From Henricia sp. BOLD:AAB3569 (taxonomy: Eukaryota; Echinodermata; Asteroidea; Spinulosida; Echinasteridae): a stretch of 64,000 nt of DNA. Positions 1 through 12,007 of the stretch are shown in pieces. A program made the position numbers and the translations under genes. Under the pieces are notes generated by a model. That model was not told the origin of the DNA, did not search any database, and saw only the letters and a program-made list of their open reading frames with translations. The DNA is taken from positions 1,364,001-1,428,000 of the forward strand of contig JBBELK010000105.1 in the NCBI GenBank assembly GCA_037783545.1, given 5' to 3'. The first letter of the stretch is position 1. Every line of letters starts with the position of its first letter.

Positions 1-1196
1 TAAGAAAAATAGTCCTACAACATACATTTGTGAAAAACCCGTGCACAAATTTTTCCTTATGTATGTAACAAAGACAGAAAAAAAGTCTGTCCAAGTTACA
101 AGCTTTTCAAAGACGTGTGTTGTGCAGCAGCAATTTCCTACCTTTTAGCTTTCTGGGCAAAAGTTATCTCCCGAGAACAGTACAAGGAAATTTCTTTAAG
201 TTTGAGATAAACTAAAGGAATTATACTTCTTTTTTAAATGTACCCCATTACTGTGGAAATAGCCAATTATAAACACGCGATTAACTGATAACTATGACCA
301 TTTGGTAAGTTTAAAGAATGCAAACTTTAAAAAATGTAGCGAGACTGAAACAAATGCCAGTTTGTCGATCGATCCTCGTTGTCAGAAAAAGGTCGCATTA
401 TGGGTGCACTGGTCATACATTTAGATCCAAATAAAACGTTTCCAGCTCAAAAGCGACACAAAAGTTAAACATTTTGTTATGGTTTGATACCTTTTCGCCA
501 AACAAGTAAAATTTCTTTAATAACAAAGAAAACACTATGAAAATGATAAAGTGGATTACCCCACCAAAAACACGTGGTTAGCCCAGCAAAATCCCAAACA
601 TATACAAAATATGGCTTACTCTACTTTGTAGAACTATTGGGGAAAATATTTGTCAAATAACTAACAGAGACTAAGAAATGTATTTTTAAGTTTAGTTTTG
701 TTGAATTTATATTTCGCTCCTACTATATTAAAGAGGTCGTGAGAGTGAGCCTGGAATTCCGGAAAGGGTTTGCAAAGTTTTATGCCAAAACAGACAGAAC
801 AAAATAATCAAATTCGTTTCGTCTTTAAAACGAAAAAGGGGATGTCCGTCACAAGACAGGATAAAATACACAAAATAACTGTTACTTTACAAGAGGGAAT
901 AAGTAATAAAACGAGGCTTAAATGTTCCTCTCGTTAGTCGTAAAAATCATTCTTTACCGCGAGCACCTGTATTTGTGGCCGATTTTGCTCTTTTGTTTTA
1001 CCGTATACGGCTGCAAAGCGCAATTTGGCAATTTGTGGCAGATCCGCGCAGCTTCAACGGGTTGGTGTTTGTGGCGTGGTCAATAAAACGCATAGAAACT
1101 GAAACTAACCGCGAGAACTGCCTATTGATTTATTAAGCATTTAGTGTGAAAAGGCCCGATGTCTTGAATGACAAGACAGGGAGAGGGAAAAGAAGC
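1..1196. other. Intronic DNA of the Dmrt gene, nothing recognised
   Basis: AT-rich sequence lying 3' of the DM-domain exon on that gene's strand, so most likely its first coding intron. I see no further DM-gene exon, no long open frame and no clear repeat. The remaining Dmrt exons must lie beyond the left edge or be too short or divergent to recognise. Confidence 0.5.
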
Positions 1197-1578
1197 AAGA
1201 TTGAAGTTTAAAGGGTTTGGTCCTAAAGGAGCGTGTTAATATTTTTTTCAGAAAATGGATTTTGTTGTAACCCAACAATCGTATAAAACGCCTCCCCAAA
1301 AATACTATCCATGGGAAGAAAACAGGAAATTTGCAATCCCCCCAAAAGGTTGGTGTAATCACTGCACTGCTCTATGGAACCAGATAAATTAGTTTACAAA
1401 ACATCGGTGGTTTTTTGAGGATATCTTTGGAAATATGGGTTGGGAGCGCACAATTTCAGAATGGTAAAAAAATGACAAATTATATAGTATCAAAATCTCA
1501 ATACCCATAGGAAAAAAGGGGACGAAAAATGTGATCTGGACACGCTCCTTTAAGATTGAAGTTTAAAGGGTTTGGTCT
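1197..1578. mobile_element. Non-autonomous inverted-repeat element beside the Dmrt splice donor
   Basis: The element (about 1225-1551) starts with AAAGGAGCGTGT and ends with ACACGCTCCTTT, an imperfect terminal inverted repeat. It is bracketed by near-identical direct repeats of about 27 bases (1197-1224 and 1552-1578). The right copy runs up to the splice donor of the Dmrt exon. A second, larger relative with the same ends lies at about 18564-19543, and the two share internal sequence in inverted orientation. No transposase frame is present. A 27-base flanking duplication is long for a DNA transposon, so it may be an ordinary tandem duplication rather than a target-site duplication. Confidence 0.6.
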
Positions 1579-1581
1579 TAC

Positions 1582-2071
1582 CTGGGCTAGTCCGGCCGTG
1601 GTACTGGTCAAACGGCTTATGAGTCTGCACTGCTACACCGTTCATAGCATAGATCGCCCCGTCCGACGTCTCGTAATAAAGCCCCAATTCTTTGGCTTCG
1701 TTCTCTTCTTGAGCCTGTTGTCGTCTAAGTGCCACCTGCGCCGCCATGACACGTTGTCGCTCTGCGATCAGGGTACATTTGGCACACACGCAGTCCCTCC
1801 AACGACAGTACCTCTTGTGGCCCTTGAGAGCCGAGACCACGCCGTGGTTGCGGCACCGAGCGCATTTAGGAGTCCGTGGGTAGGGTTTCTCTGTTCGTAC
1901 TAGGATTGTTGGCGGGGCAGTTGGGTGGTGGTGGTGATGAGGGTGGTGAGGGTGCGAAATGGGGGCATGGTGAGGTGCTGGACCGGCAGCAGCAACGGCA
2001 GGCATGTCGGTAGAGTTTGGTTGGGATTCCAGTGACCCGGTAGATAGATTCATGGCATAAAAGGTTGACAT
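1582..2071 (-). CDS. Dmrt (doublesex/mab-3 related) transcription factor, first coding exon, partial
   Basis: Encodes a sequence-specific nuclear transcription factor of the DM-domain family, which acts in sex determination and in neural or mesodermal patterning. The exon gives 163 residues. A low-complexity N-terminus contains a histidine-rich run (residues 34-49). The DM domain follows at about 66-119, with all eight zinc ligands visible: Cys70, Cys73, His76, His85, Cys89, Cys94, Cys96 and Cys99. It includes [17 protein letters not shown] and the recognition-helix end [20 protein letters not shown]. From memory, the domain looks closest to the Drosophila Dmrt11E group, but the subfamily is not settled. 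The start chosen is the first ATG after an in-frame stop at 2114-2116; a second Met lies six codons in. The exon ends at a good donor (CCAG|GTAAGA) in phase 1. Downstream exons are outside the window. Confidence 0.93.
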
Positions 2072-4049
2072 GAGTAGCTCAAGAAAATGCTGCAACTTTT
2101 GCTGGTATATCACTCAGAGCGAGTATCTAAACCGCCGCCATCGCAACACGAAATCCCACAGCAAACTTCACGAGTGTTTGTGGCCGGCTATCACGGCAGC
2201 ATGTGTGTCGCGATCATAAGACACAGTCGCGATCTATAGCCAATACACCGTGTCTCAGTCAGTAACCACAGCGCACATGGAGTGACTCTATACGGACGTA
2301 CGTACAGCTAGCGTATGGATTAGCTGACAGCCAACCAGTCACGGTGAACCCGCCCTCCCCCTGAATGGCCCACACTGCCGTTTATTTGTTTTGTCCAGTT
2401 GCGTTATGAGACTGCGTACCTTCATCGATACACACAAGTAACGCTGACACTTGATTGGTCCAAACCGTGCCTCGGGGAGCTGGTTTGACGTGACGTCACT
2501 CACAAGGGCCAGGAAAAAGGGACAATTTACTGGGCGAATTTCGGACTCCAAGAACATGTCTCAGGTATGATGAAGCGCACAATTAATGGCTTTCTGATGT
2601 ACGCGTCGAGTGTAATTTGTCAGCGTGTATTATCATGTTATGAACGGGCAAAGTTACTGACAAATGAGGACCAGTTCGTATCTGATAAGTTTAATGAAAT
2701 GACCGTGACACTTAAATGGTCATAAAAGTAATTGTTTTTGAACTACGTGTTTGGCCATCATGGAATGCCATTTGTCATTGTCTGTCACGCATTGCATAAA
2801 ATGGTAGACTTGTTCCCAGGGGCATTCTATGTCAAAAGTATCTTTATATTAAATTTTGAAGAAAAATCGAACGATCATCTACAAATGATGAGCAACATTT
2901 GAAGATGTTACATAAAAAATAAACAAACAAATCGTTAATTCAAACCTCAAGATAATAAGCTAAGCTGATTTTTTTCTGAGTTAAACTGAGATTTGAATTT
3001 CAATACCTTTCGTTCACTGGTCTCTGAAAACGAGATCTGAAAACGAGTCAGCGTATCTGTCGTACGTAAGTCGTTACGGACGACATCATTCTTGTTACAT
3101 GTTTGATGTGCAAATCTAATTGCAGAGAAAAATGACCATGCACGGACGCCCACTGCGACCCCATGCACTAAGCCTACGGGATAACTCTAAAAAGGTTTTC
3201 CTTAGTAAAATCATGACTTTTTTCCTTTTTGCATTTTTATCATCAAACCAACACCTTTACGTGATATATAGGTCATAACAAGGCATACCCTGTGTGTCCG
3301 TGCATGGTAATCTATACCCATTATGGTGTAACAGATCTGATTATACTTTCACCAAAGAACACCAACATACTTTCTTACCTTTACATCCTGATCTTCATGT
3401 TATCTCAGTCTCGATGTCTTCGTCTTGTGATTTGTTCTGCTTAATCTTGTTCCTGATTGTATGTCAACTCTCTGGTCCACTCTATACAATAATCAACATT
3501 CGGCTGTTGTGCTCTACCTCCATTTTCTTGTCCCATTCTGCAATTTAAGACCAAATCAGTTGGACGTAACACAGGCTCTGTTTTAGCCATGCCTTAATAC
3601 TGCAACTTTGCAAGTTCACTCTGTACTACGTCCTGTATATGCTGCAAGATATGGGACCGAGTGAACCACTCCACCTCCACCTTTTTGTTAGTTTCCTATA
3701 GGCAATGGCTCGACGCTACAAATCGCTGAGCCGTGTCCTGTGCTTTTGCAATGTATACTTTTTCCGACGGCCATGATGTTTAGAGCCAATAACCATGGCA
3801 AACGTCACACTTCGGCTGTATACCTGTTGTTGTTGTTGTATATTTTATGGCATCTTCGGCAACTGAGGCCCTTTATGCCATTAACTATACGGTTTTAGCT
3901 TTAACTATACTATATTATCAACTTGAGATGACGAAGAAGGAGTTGCAGTTTTAGAAGTGGGAGGAAAACCCCCAGAGAAATTCCCCAGGGGAAAACCCAC
4001 GCGGTCAAGTAGGGACTGCAAACCCAATCCACATACACGCCCCGGATTC
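2072..4049. other. Upstream flank of the Dmrt gene, no gene seen
   Basis: This stretch is 5' of the Dmrt start on the minus strand, so it should contain the 5' UTR and promoter, but no TATA box or initiator could be assigned. Nearby ORFs are short and unlike known proteins. No recognised repeat. Confidence 0.4.
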
Positions 4050-4610
4050 GAACGGCTGTATACCTCAACACACTGTTCCCTTTTGTTAACGTACGACTAC
4101 CCTCTTAAACCTGAAAGGAAATTCCTTGGATGTTTGACACACAATATGGAAACAATGGAAGGGGAGAGTCACGTGGTCTCAGATCTTGAACCAAATGTCG
4201 TCTTAGGGCGTGTTTGTTTCACGACAGATCCGAATCCAGATTCCGATCTGTTTTACCGCGCAGAAACAAACGAAACCGCTCTCAACTCGGATCTCAAATC
4301 ACGTGAATTGCAATTTATTTACCAAATTTGTCAAATTTATGTTCCAAATTTCTTCCACGACATTCGTCGTAAATAAACAAGCAGGCTAAATTTGTTTGCA
4401 TCGTGTGTTGCCTCTGAAAACTGAAACGACATGGTTTTACTCACAAAAATCTTCGCGATGTTTACGTCGCCATTTTGGATCTAGCGCTGAACCATCTCTC
4501 GAGAAGGATTCCACAGATCACAGATCTCGATCAGGATGTGCGTGAAGTGAACGAGTTCACCTTGGATATGCGCCGATCTGAATCTAGATCCGTCCGAAAC
4601 AAACACGCCC
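4050..4610. mobile_element. Nested MITEs: dispersed element interrupted or followed by a TTA-flanked element
   Basis: About 4050-4175 matches a dispersed non-autonomous element also seen at about 4846-5007, 16703-16915 and 41520-41717 (shared blocks TACCTCAACACA, GGAATTCCTT and TTGGATGTTTGA). Immediately beyond it, 4206-4610 has its own inverted termini, GGGCGTGTTTGTTTC and GAAACAAACACGCCC, flanked on both sides by TTA, which looks like a target-site duplication. No transposase frame. A 139-codon ORF across the region is a by-product of these repeats. Confidence 0.6.
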
Positions 4611-4845
4611 TTAGGGAGACTCTTCCCAGAATAAATACAACCGGAACTGTACGACAGAATATGTCTCGGAATGTTTTAGCATGCACATAATATTCGGTGT
4701 TTTGTCTATTTCATCTCGTTCTCCTGCCACATTCACCGTGAAATGGTATGCCGCCATTAACTCCATATTCCCCATTAACTCCGGGGTCCAAGGGAAAGTG
4801 ATAGAGAAGGGTGCATGCTATAAGGGTGGCGCGGTTTGAGGGGTC

Positions 4846-5007
4846 CACATACCTCAACACACTCTTCCCTTTTGTTACCGCACCAACGCCACTATATATA
4901 ACCCGAAAGGAATTCCTTTAAAATTCCTTGGATGTTTGAGACACAATGGGGGAACAATGGAAGGGTGAGGTACCCTCTGTCACATATCATATCATGATGC
5001 ATAATGC
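4846..5007. mobile_element. Dispersed MITE, second copy
   Basis: Shares the block order TACCTCAACACA, cTTTTGTTA, AAAGGAATTCC, TTGGATGTTTGAGACACAAT and CACATATC with copies at about 16703-16915 and 41520-41717. The left end is poorly preserved here. Confidence 0.55.
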
Positions 5008-6776
5008 ATTATTTTATTATATATATCACCCCTGCGTCATGAACAGATACCCCAATCTGATCAAACATGTCACAATAGGTCACATAAGGTATCAACCTCG
5101 TGCTCCCAAAGTCTTTGAAAAAAGATAAAGCTTGAAGCGAAAGGGTTGCTTGATTTTTAAAAATATTTTTTTAAATTATAAACTAGAAATTAATGGGACT
5201 ATATAGCGAGGTGGTGAATACCAAGGACGTTAATTACATGCAGGAAAACCATAATTTATGAAGCCGGGAATAGTAGGCCTAACTGTTGAGTAATGTGCCC
5301 TATTGTAATATTACAATTTTTGACACAATATTTGTTTATTAAATGTCATTGTTTGAGCGCATTAAGTCTATATGCATCATCTCAATCGATATTCAATTAA
5401 AGTTTTGAAACTAAATTCTAAAATCATCAAACTTTAAACAATGTAACATCGGGTGAACGAATTATACAAATGAATTACAATTAAAAGTACAAGCGCACAA
5501 CTTGAACTATGCGCAACACATGCACATCAAAATATCGAAATGATTCTATTAATTAATTGAACCGTGAAATTTATGGCTGGCGTGAATTAGTTCCGCGATG
5601 TGGTTCGGTGTATAGCGGGCCCAGTCCTTTGAGGTATAAGCCGGCGGGGCTGATGATGCGTTTTGCCCATCCGGCTAGTCGTGCGAACACGCTGACTGGA
5701 TCCGCTCACCGGAACGAAAAATTAAAAATCATTGAGATGCGCTCATATGCTTTCCGCGTAGAACGATTGTCTGCACTGAAGAAACTCAATATATTCAGGA
5801 AAAAAATATTTACAGAAATGATTTCAGAGGAAAACACAATCGTCCGTGACGGTAAAACATGCATGTGTTAGGTTCACACGTACGTTTTTTTCTGCGATGT
5901 TGCATCTTTTATCATGAAAACATATGATAACCCTGAGGCACTATGGATTTTTGGCTATTTTGTAGACAAATTGCCGACTGCAAAACCATTCGTTTCGCAT
6001 AATCTTACTTCTCGTATAGGGGCTACATGTACATGCATTGCTATGGGTTTCAGTGCGTTTGATCCAGTGTTCGCTTTCTACATATTCATTATCTTACCAA
6101 TCGTGAGAGTACTCCCCATCAATTATTGACAATCTCTTTCGGTCAAAATGTGATTTCCCGCGCTCGGTAAGTGTACAATCAAATTCCAATTCTGTTCATT
6201 TGTCGCGAAATTTCACTCTAGAAAATCGGTTATCGGCTTCAGTCGCTTTACATGTACTAGTATTGCATCGTCACTTAGAAATGGACTGGGGGACGCGAGA
6301 GAAAATGGGAAGTTAACGTCGAAAATGGGACTTTCTAAAAAGCGTCTGATGCAATTATTGTGGGCGGTAACTTGTTTTAAGTGTCACAAACTTCAGGTAT
6401 AGTGTATATGCGTGCTCGTTTGGCAATAGGGTTCGCGTGTGAATTACTGTCGTGAGAATGTAAAACGTGACTTGAGCAACACGAAAAGGAGTTCAATTCT
6501 GTTATAAGGAAGCCATGACATCAGTATAACTAAATTCGTCATGCAGAAAATGCCAATGGACCAACGTTTTCTGCCTGTTGCGCAACATTCAAGAAGAGTG
6601 TCAAATGCCACTAAAAGACCGGGTTTCGGCGAAGAAAACTTTTTACCAAGACCAACATTTTGTTTCACGATCCTAACAATGAGCTCTTTGTGGCAGGTTT
6701 AGGACCACATCGGTATAAGGCCATGAGCAGGATAAGGAGTGCACAGCGATGACGTGCATGTCTAATGAAGACTTTT
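5008..6776. other. Intergenic, nothing recognised
   Basis: AT-rich DNA with short, unrelated ORFs (for example 5557-5871 and 5914-6129) that show no familiar motif and no splice context. I see no repeat family that recurs elsewhere in the window. Confidence 0.4.
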
Positions 6777-6893
6777 GGGACGCTTGGTGGCAGCAAACAA
6801 ACCGGTCCTTTTTCTATGGTCTACGTCATACTGAGCATGCGCAATTTAGCTCAAACGTGACTTAACAATGGAAAAGGACCAGTTTGTTTAGGT
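6777..6893. mobile_element. Fold-back MITE (GACGCTTGGTGGCAGCAAA family), degenerate copy
   Basis: The left arm GACGCTTGGTGGCAGCAAAC continues into AAACCGGTCC; the right arm GGACCAGTTTGTTTagg is truncated. The centre carries the GAGCATGCGCA and TTTAGCTCAAACGTGAC blocks seen in the sister copies at 11829-11966, 25141-25299 and 34186-34361. Confidence 0.65.
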
Positions 6894-8428
6894 TTGATGA
6901 CGTCTTCGCCGGGTGTCCTCCTCCTCCCCCCTCCCCCTACAGGTGCCCTGAGACAAGCCCCTGCACCTGTAGGAGCCCTGGTATCGCCACGGGCCGGTCC
7001 ACTAATCCTCATCTTTACGCTGACTCTCTCTCTCTGTCGGGCGATATAGTAGGGAAAAGACGAAACAAACACCCAAGTACAATGCGGCATAATCCATTCA
7101 ATAACGTACAAGCAATAAATAACCGGATTACGGGGCAACCCGATACGTCAATGTACTTTCATTTTTTTTGGTATTAATATTCATCATAACAATATTTTCG
7201 ATGTTTTTCTTCATTTTCACAGGTGATCGAATCCGTTCGTAATTTTGGTCGGTTAATTTTAACTAGGTCAAAAGATCGAGCGAATTAACAAATACAAATT
7301 GACTGTGTTTGGATACGGTAGAGACACCATGCGATTTCAGACGGTGTTTTGGCGTGCAATAAACTATTGTGTCGATTTATTATTGCAGGGGAAAGCATTA
7401 CGTGTGATTTATCCCTTCCTTCCACGCCGATGCATGGCTGACATTGTGCCGCTTTGGCAACAGAAAACAGCGCTCTCTCTCAATCGCAAGTTATTACTGA
7501 CAAAAATATATATCATTTTTGTTTCTCCAGCTTTCTTTGTGAAGTGCCGAGGGCGATCGCAATCTCTGGCCTGGCCGATTTTCCCTTATGTTCTGGAGGT
7601 TTTTATTTATTTCATTGACACGTCTGTAAATCGGCTTGTGTGGGGGCGAGACCCTTTGGAGTTCAATACAGCGTGCGTAACATTGGCCAAAAGGAGTGCA
7701 GCGTACCATGAGTGCAAAAAGTAGTTGTACTTTTTAAGTTAACCACGTAGTGACTGGCAACCGAATGAACCGCACAAAAGTGGTTTTTAAATTGTTATTT
7801 TGGACTTTCGTATTTCTGTTATTATAGCGTTTTAACAAGAGTTTACAGAACGCACGTTATAAGTGAAACGAAGGTATACATGTACAATCAGAATTACAGC
7901 TTTATTCTATCACCCTTATACTTGGAAGCTAGATTTGTTACATTTTAATTTCAAATCAACACGGTGTTTAAATACGCTTAGCCTACAAGTGTGACTATAT
8001 AGAGAATCATATACAATCTCTACTGAGAATTCTATACAGTCATGTCTCTTTACAGGGAACATGCACAATATCGCGCCAATTGTGCGCGACCGCCATTATG
8101 ACATCGCCATGATCTCGGAGCATCAGTCCTAAATCACGATTGACGTCCTCTGTTTGATATTTCGCAGCAAACTCGTAGTTTTGCACTCCTAAATTCCACC
8201 GTTGATTGCACAGGTTTATTTTTCCGTCTGGGTTCGGCCATGGCTATACATTGCCTTGCAGCGACAATTTGCATTGGTAGTTAGTTCGATAAGGGTGTGT
8301 CCGCAGTACCCCGAGCGACCGACCAGAGCCGAGGTTTTAGCCCGGTCTATGTGAAGCCTGAAGGCATACCCGGGAGCCAAGCCGAATCACCGCGAAGCCT
8401 AACTCGAGTTGCTTGGACTTCCCCAATG
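6894..8428. other. Intergenic, nothing recognised
   Basis: Contains a short pyrimidine-rich patch near 6918-6940, an 'acaggtgc...gcacctgt' mini-hairpin near 6939-6972 and several ORFs of up to 141 codons (7299-7724). None has recognisable motifs or codon bias suggesting a gene. Confidence 0.4.
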
Positions 8429-8573
8429 TTAGGCTGGATCCGAAATAGTGGCTTTGGCTGTGGCTGCGGCTGTTGTTATGCTGTTTCTAAGGACTGTCAT
8501 TGTCCGCCCATAGCAACGGCATAGCAACAGCCATAGCCACAGCCAAAGCCACTATTTCGGATCCAGCCTTAAT
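8429..8573. repeat. Inverted repeat, about 60-bp arms
   Basis: The left arm starts TTAGGCTGGATCCGAAATAG and runs through GGCTTTGGCTGTGGCT. The right arm is its near-perfect reverse complement ending at 8573, with a short central loop. The arms are rich in a GGCTRY hexamer. It could fold into a long hairpin; no gene is associated. Confidence 0.8.
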
Positions 8574-10116
8574 CTATCGCGTACTCTGCATAATTATGAT
8601 TTGACATGACCAAAACAAGTCTATATTGGCCCGAGGACCCTTATTCTTACAGTGTTGTTATTGAAAGGCAAAATCTATTATGCGGCTCGTTTTTAATCTC
8701 TTTATTAGCCGGCGATAAAGCACGATTTACGCTCCTAACTCCGCACGGGACAAGAATTAACCGGAAACCCAGGACTGAATTGCGGTTTAAAGGATTAACA
8801 ATCTTTGGGGTCATTTCGGGTGTTTTTGTTGACGAAAAGTCATATTTTGGTAACCTTAAAAGTGCAGTTGGATTGGCCGGAGTAGCCTATGTCTTGGCAT
8901 TGTTTCGAGTGGCTGCGTGACACTGTGGGGATTTTTAGTCAGGCGTTGTGCAACAGTGTCGTATATTATGGTACCGCAAAAGGTACAATATTCAAAGAAT
9001 TAACAGTTATACTGTACGAGCTAATGATTAATTTGGAGGGGGAAAAAACAGAGAAGTTGCCATTACAAATATGCGATTTTAGACGCTATACCGAGCTTCT
9101 GTAACTTTTCAATTGCTATGCAAGGAAAAAGTGCCAGATCATTATAGTGAAAACAAGAGGGGGAAAAGACGGGAAAAGAAACAGAAATCGCGTTTAATTA
9201 CAGTTCGAAATCTACAATTTAACCTTGAAATAAACAAAAATGATATCCAAGGGTTTATATTATACTGATTCAGTTACATTCAACCTCGCTGTATACGGGC
9301 CAAACAGTATGCCAAAATAACGATGAAGAAACTAATCGTGTAACAACTTGTCGGGCTAATCGACTTGAGAATCTAGACGCGTGTGGGTTTCATCTTTTAA
9401 CATTAATTAAAACCCAAGAATTTGGCCCGTGAGTATAACTAGTCTATCGTTACCAATATGTATCGGGTTAGGTGTCCCGTACGTCAATTAGGCTGACACG
9501 GAAATATTGTCAAAATATACGGATACTACAGGAAAATACACAAGCGGCGCAGCGCGGTTGATGGGAGTGAGTGCCGGATTACTGGCCGCGAGACACGGTC
9601 TGTTTCGTCGAGTGTTTACGGTGATCGCCGGGCGATTTGCCGGTCTCCGAGCGAGCGAGAGACAGAAATCGGCGGTGCTGGGACGGCAAGCCCGCGGTGT
9701 GACGGCCAATTTATCCCCCGGCGAGCCCCACAGCGCATAAACACGCTACAAAACTAACAACATCGTCTCGAGTCCAAGTTTCGTTGCTTGGAGTACTGGA
9801 TACTTGACGGAGAAGGATCTCTATATAGACATAGACTGTCGATGTTAATGGCAAAATGGCGAGATAATGGGACGCATTTTGGTGGCGGCGATTACATGCC
9901 AAAATGGTTTATACAATACGGAAATTTCAAATTGTCATTGAAAACGAGGGCCATAGTGCTTTCTTTTGTGATAAAATTTGCAAATGAAAAGACGTGTGAC
10001 GTCATACAATGGTTCAGCATCTGAAACGAGGCTGTCATGCAGCTAGTGCTAATATGAAATTCGTCAATATCTTTGATGAAGGCAGCTATAGACAGCCGAA
10101 GTGTGACGTGCGTTGC
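8574..10116. other. Intergenic, nothing recognised
   Basis: No gene-like ORF, RNA gene or recurrent repeat identified. The small overlapping ORFs near 8606-9104 and 9488-9740 show no family resemblance. Confidence 0.4.
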
Positions 10117-10215
10117 CATGGCAATTGGATCTAAACTATCATGGCCGTCGGGAAAAGTACCATTGGAAAAACACTGGGACACGGTTGAGTGATGTTTAGT
10201 TTAGATCCAATTGCC
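10117..10215. repeat. Small inverted repeat flanking a transposon insertion
   Basis: CAATTGGATCTAAACT (from 10122) is repeated in reverse complement at 10199-10214 (AGTTTAGATCCAATTG), enclosing about 60 bases. The larger TATACACC element begins at its right end. Confidence 0.55.
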
Positions 10216-11065
10216 TATACACCAATCCGGTAATAAGGTTTACTACACCTCATAAATATTCATAAGCAAATAGGAGCGCGTCATTGGCCGATTCAGCCGC
10301 GCGATTGGGAAGTAAAAATGCTACGCGCCCAGGTGACGTCAGTCCGGTGAGTATCCAACTGGCTGCCGTGCGGTATTCTTTTCTGGTAGCACCAAAAATT
10401 CCCTCTGGAACCCGCCTCGTCAAAAATGTATTGGAATCTTCACGGAACCAGACTAATTTAACTCTATTGCCATGGTACAGACCTCTGCAGCTTATAAAAC
10501 AACAATAGCAACATTACTGAGTTTGGATTACAGGAAAATAAATTGTTTATTGTAATTGTATACTGGCCTTGAATCTGTTATTTTGTCAATTTGCTCATGA
10601 AAATTTCTGAGGTGCAGTAAAACAAATACAGCATGGTTTATTTCTGGAAAGTAGTGGGAATTACTGGTCCCTTGGTGTAGGTCAGCTTGACTACCTCCCT
10701 CCGCTTCGCGTCGAGAGGTAGTCAAGCTGACCTACACCTCGGGACCAGTAATTCCCACTACTTCCCCTCAAACCATGCTGTATTTGTATACTCCTTCCCT
10801 GTACATCCACTGAATGAACTGTATGTTTTTGTTGTTGCTGAAGCTGCATTTGTTTACTTCGAACACGTTGCGCGTCTTCTTTGTAGGGTCGTGTGCGCGC
10901 AAAGGCGGGCGCGTCGCGTATACGCGAAGGAGGCTCGTTCGTGCATGTAATGGATGAGCGCTTTTCGTTCTAACAGCAACACAAAACGCACAGCCCATGC
11001 ACTGGACGCCCCCCAGCTATGGCGGATATGCAGGGAGGAGATCTTAGTTACCGGATTGGTGTATA
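10216..11065. mobile_element. Non-autonomous transposon with TATACACCAATCCGGTAA termini, carrying a nested fold-back
   Basis: The termini are TATACACCAATCCGGTAA at the left and TTACCGGATTGGTGTATA at the right. The right half is nearly identical to the 341-bp copy at 55026-55366. The element may duplicate TA on insertion, because the flanks read TA outside TACACC. A separate hairpin of about 170 bp (about 10621-10790) lies inside, which explains the greater length of this copy. ORFs in the shared part are not transposase-like. Confidence 0.75.
10621..10790. repeat. Long hairpin nested in the TATACACC element
   Basis: CAAATACAGCATGG...GGAAAGTAGTGGG...GGTGTAGGTCAGCTTGACTA is followed, after a loop of about 17 bases (cctccgcttcgcgtcga), by its almost exact reverse complement. 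The arms are about 75 bp long. It probably inserted into the older element. Confidence 0.8.
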
Positions 11066-11828
11066 GGCAACCAACAAAAGGTGACGTATTCACTTTGGCA
11101 ATCTATTAATAAGGCACATGTACAGTCATGTAGCGATGTTTCATTGGTAAAATCCACACAAACAATTCAGCAATCGTTAAGGCAGAGCAACATCACATTA
11201 TACGACTTTCATATTGTTCATGTCCAACTCTATGGATATCAGTAAATGTTTCTGTTTACTTTACGGTTACCGTACAGCAATCGATACTACATGCTTGCCG
11301 ATCTACGAACGGTCATATGTTTCCACTTCATCACAATATTGATATAGAACTCGGGCCCATACTCCGGTTCCGTCTCCCGGCCAAGGGACGGATAAATACT
11401 CGCCAGTGTCCAAATAAAGGCCCATAAGCGGCGGATTGAGTTATAATTTTGAAGCCTTTTATGAGGCGTTCAAGTCTTTAACAGACTGAAGATCGGACTG
11501 TGCAACTATCTAAAGGCATGTAAACGTATAGAGGATACTGTATCACACACAAAACCAGAACGTGAGGGCTAATATTGGTACTTAGGGAAATAAAAAAAGC
11601 CGGTCGTAATAGCTCATTTAGTGCTTCATTCACAGCCGTTATTTTATAGAGTTTTACATCAGCAGATTTTGCAGCAGTCTGCGTGATTTCTCTGACAGGT
11701 TTGAAGAAACCAGACGCGCAACCAAGTGATATATCACTTATAATCTTTATGCTAAAGTAATCTATTCAGCATTATAATAAAACAAGTTTCTATTGTGAGC
11801 CGAGTGGATAATAAAGATTGAAAACTGA
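11066..11828. other. Intergenic, nothing recognised
   Basis: Unique-looking AT-rich DNA without ORFs of note. Confidence 0.4.
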
Positions 11829-11966
11829 ATGGTAGACTTTGAGACGCTTGGTGGCAGCAAACCAACAAACGTTTGAGCTAAAGTGCGCATGCTCAACGTG
11901 ACGTATCAATGGAAAACTGAGGAACCGGCTTGTTTGCTGCCACCAAGCGCCTCAAAGGTTGCCATT
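11829..11966. mobile_element. Fold-back MITE (GACGCTTGGTGGCAGCAAA family)
   Basis: Nearly complete palindromic copy. The left arm is GAGACGCTTGGTGGCAGCAA, and the right arm TTGCTGCCACCAAGC ends CCTCAAAggttgccat. It belongs to the same family as 25141-25299 and 34186-34361. No coding capacity. Confidence 0.75.
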
Positions 11967-12007
11967 ATCTAAAGAGCTAATAAAAGAAAAACTCACATTT
12001 TCGCTGC

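Noticed and set aside
3957-4376. 139-codon plus-strand ORF
   Set aside because: Spans two MITE fragments; the sequence is repeat-derived.
7299-7724. 141-codon plus-strand ORF
   Set aside because: No family motif, no partner exons and an overlapping antisense ORF of similar quality.
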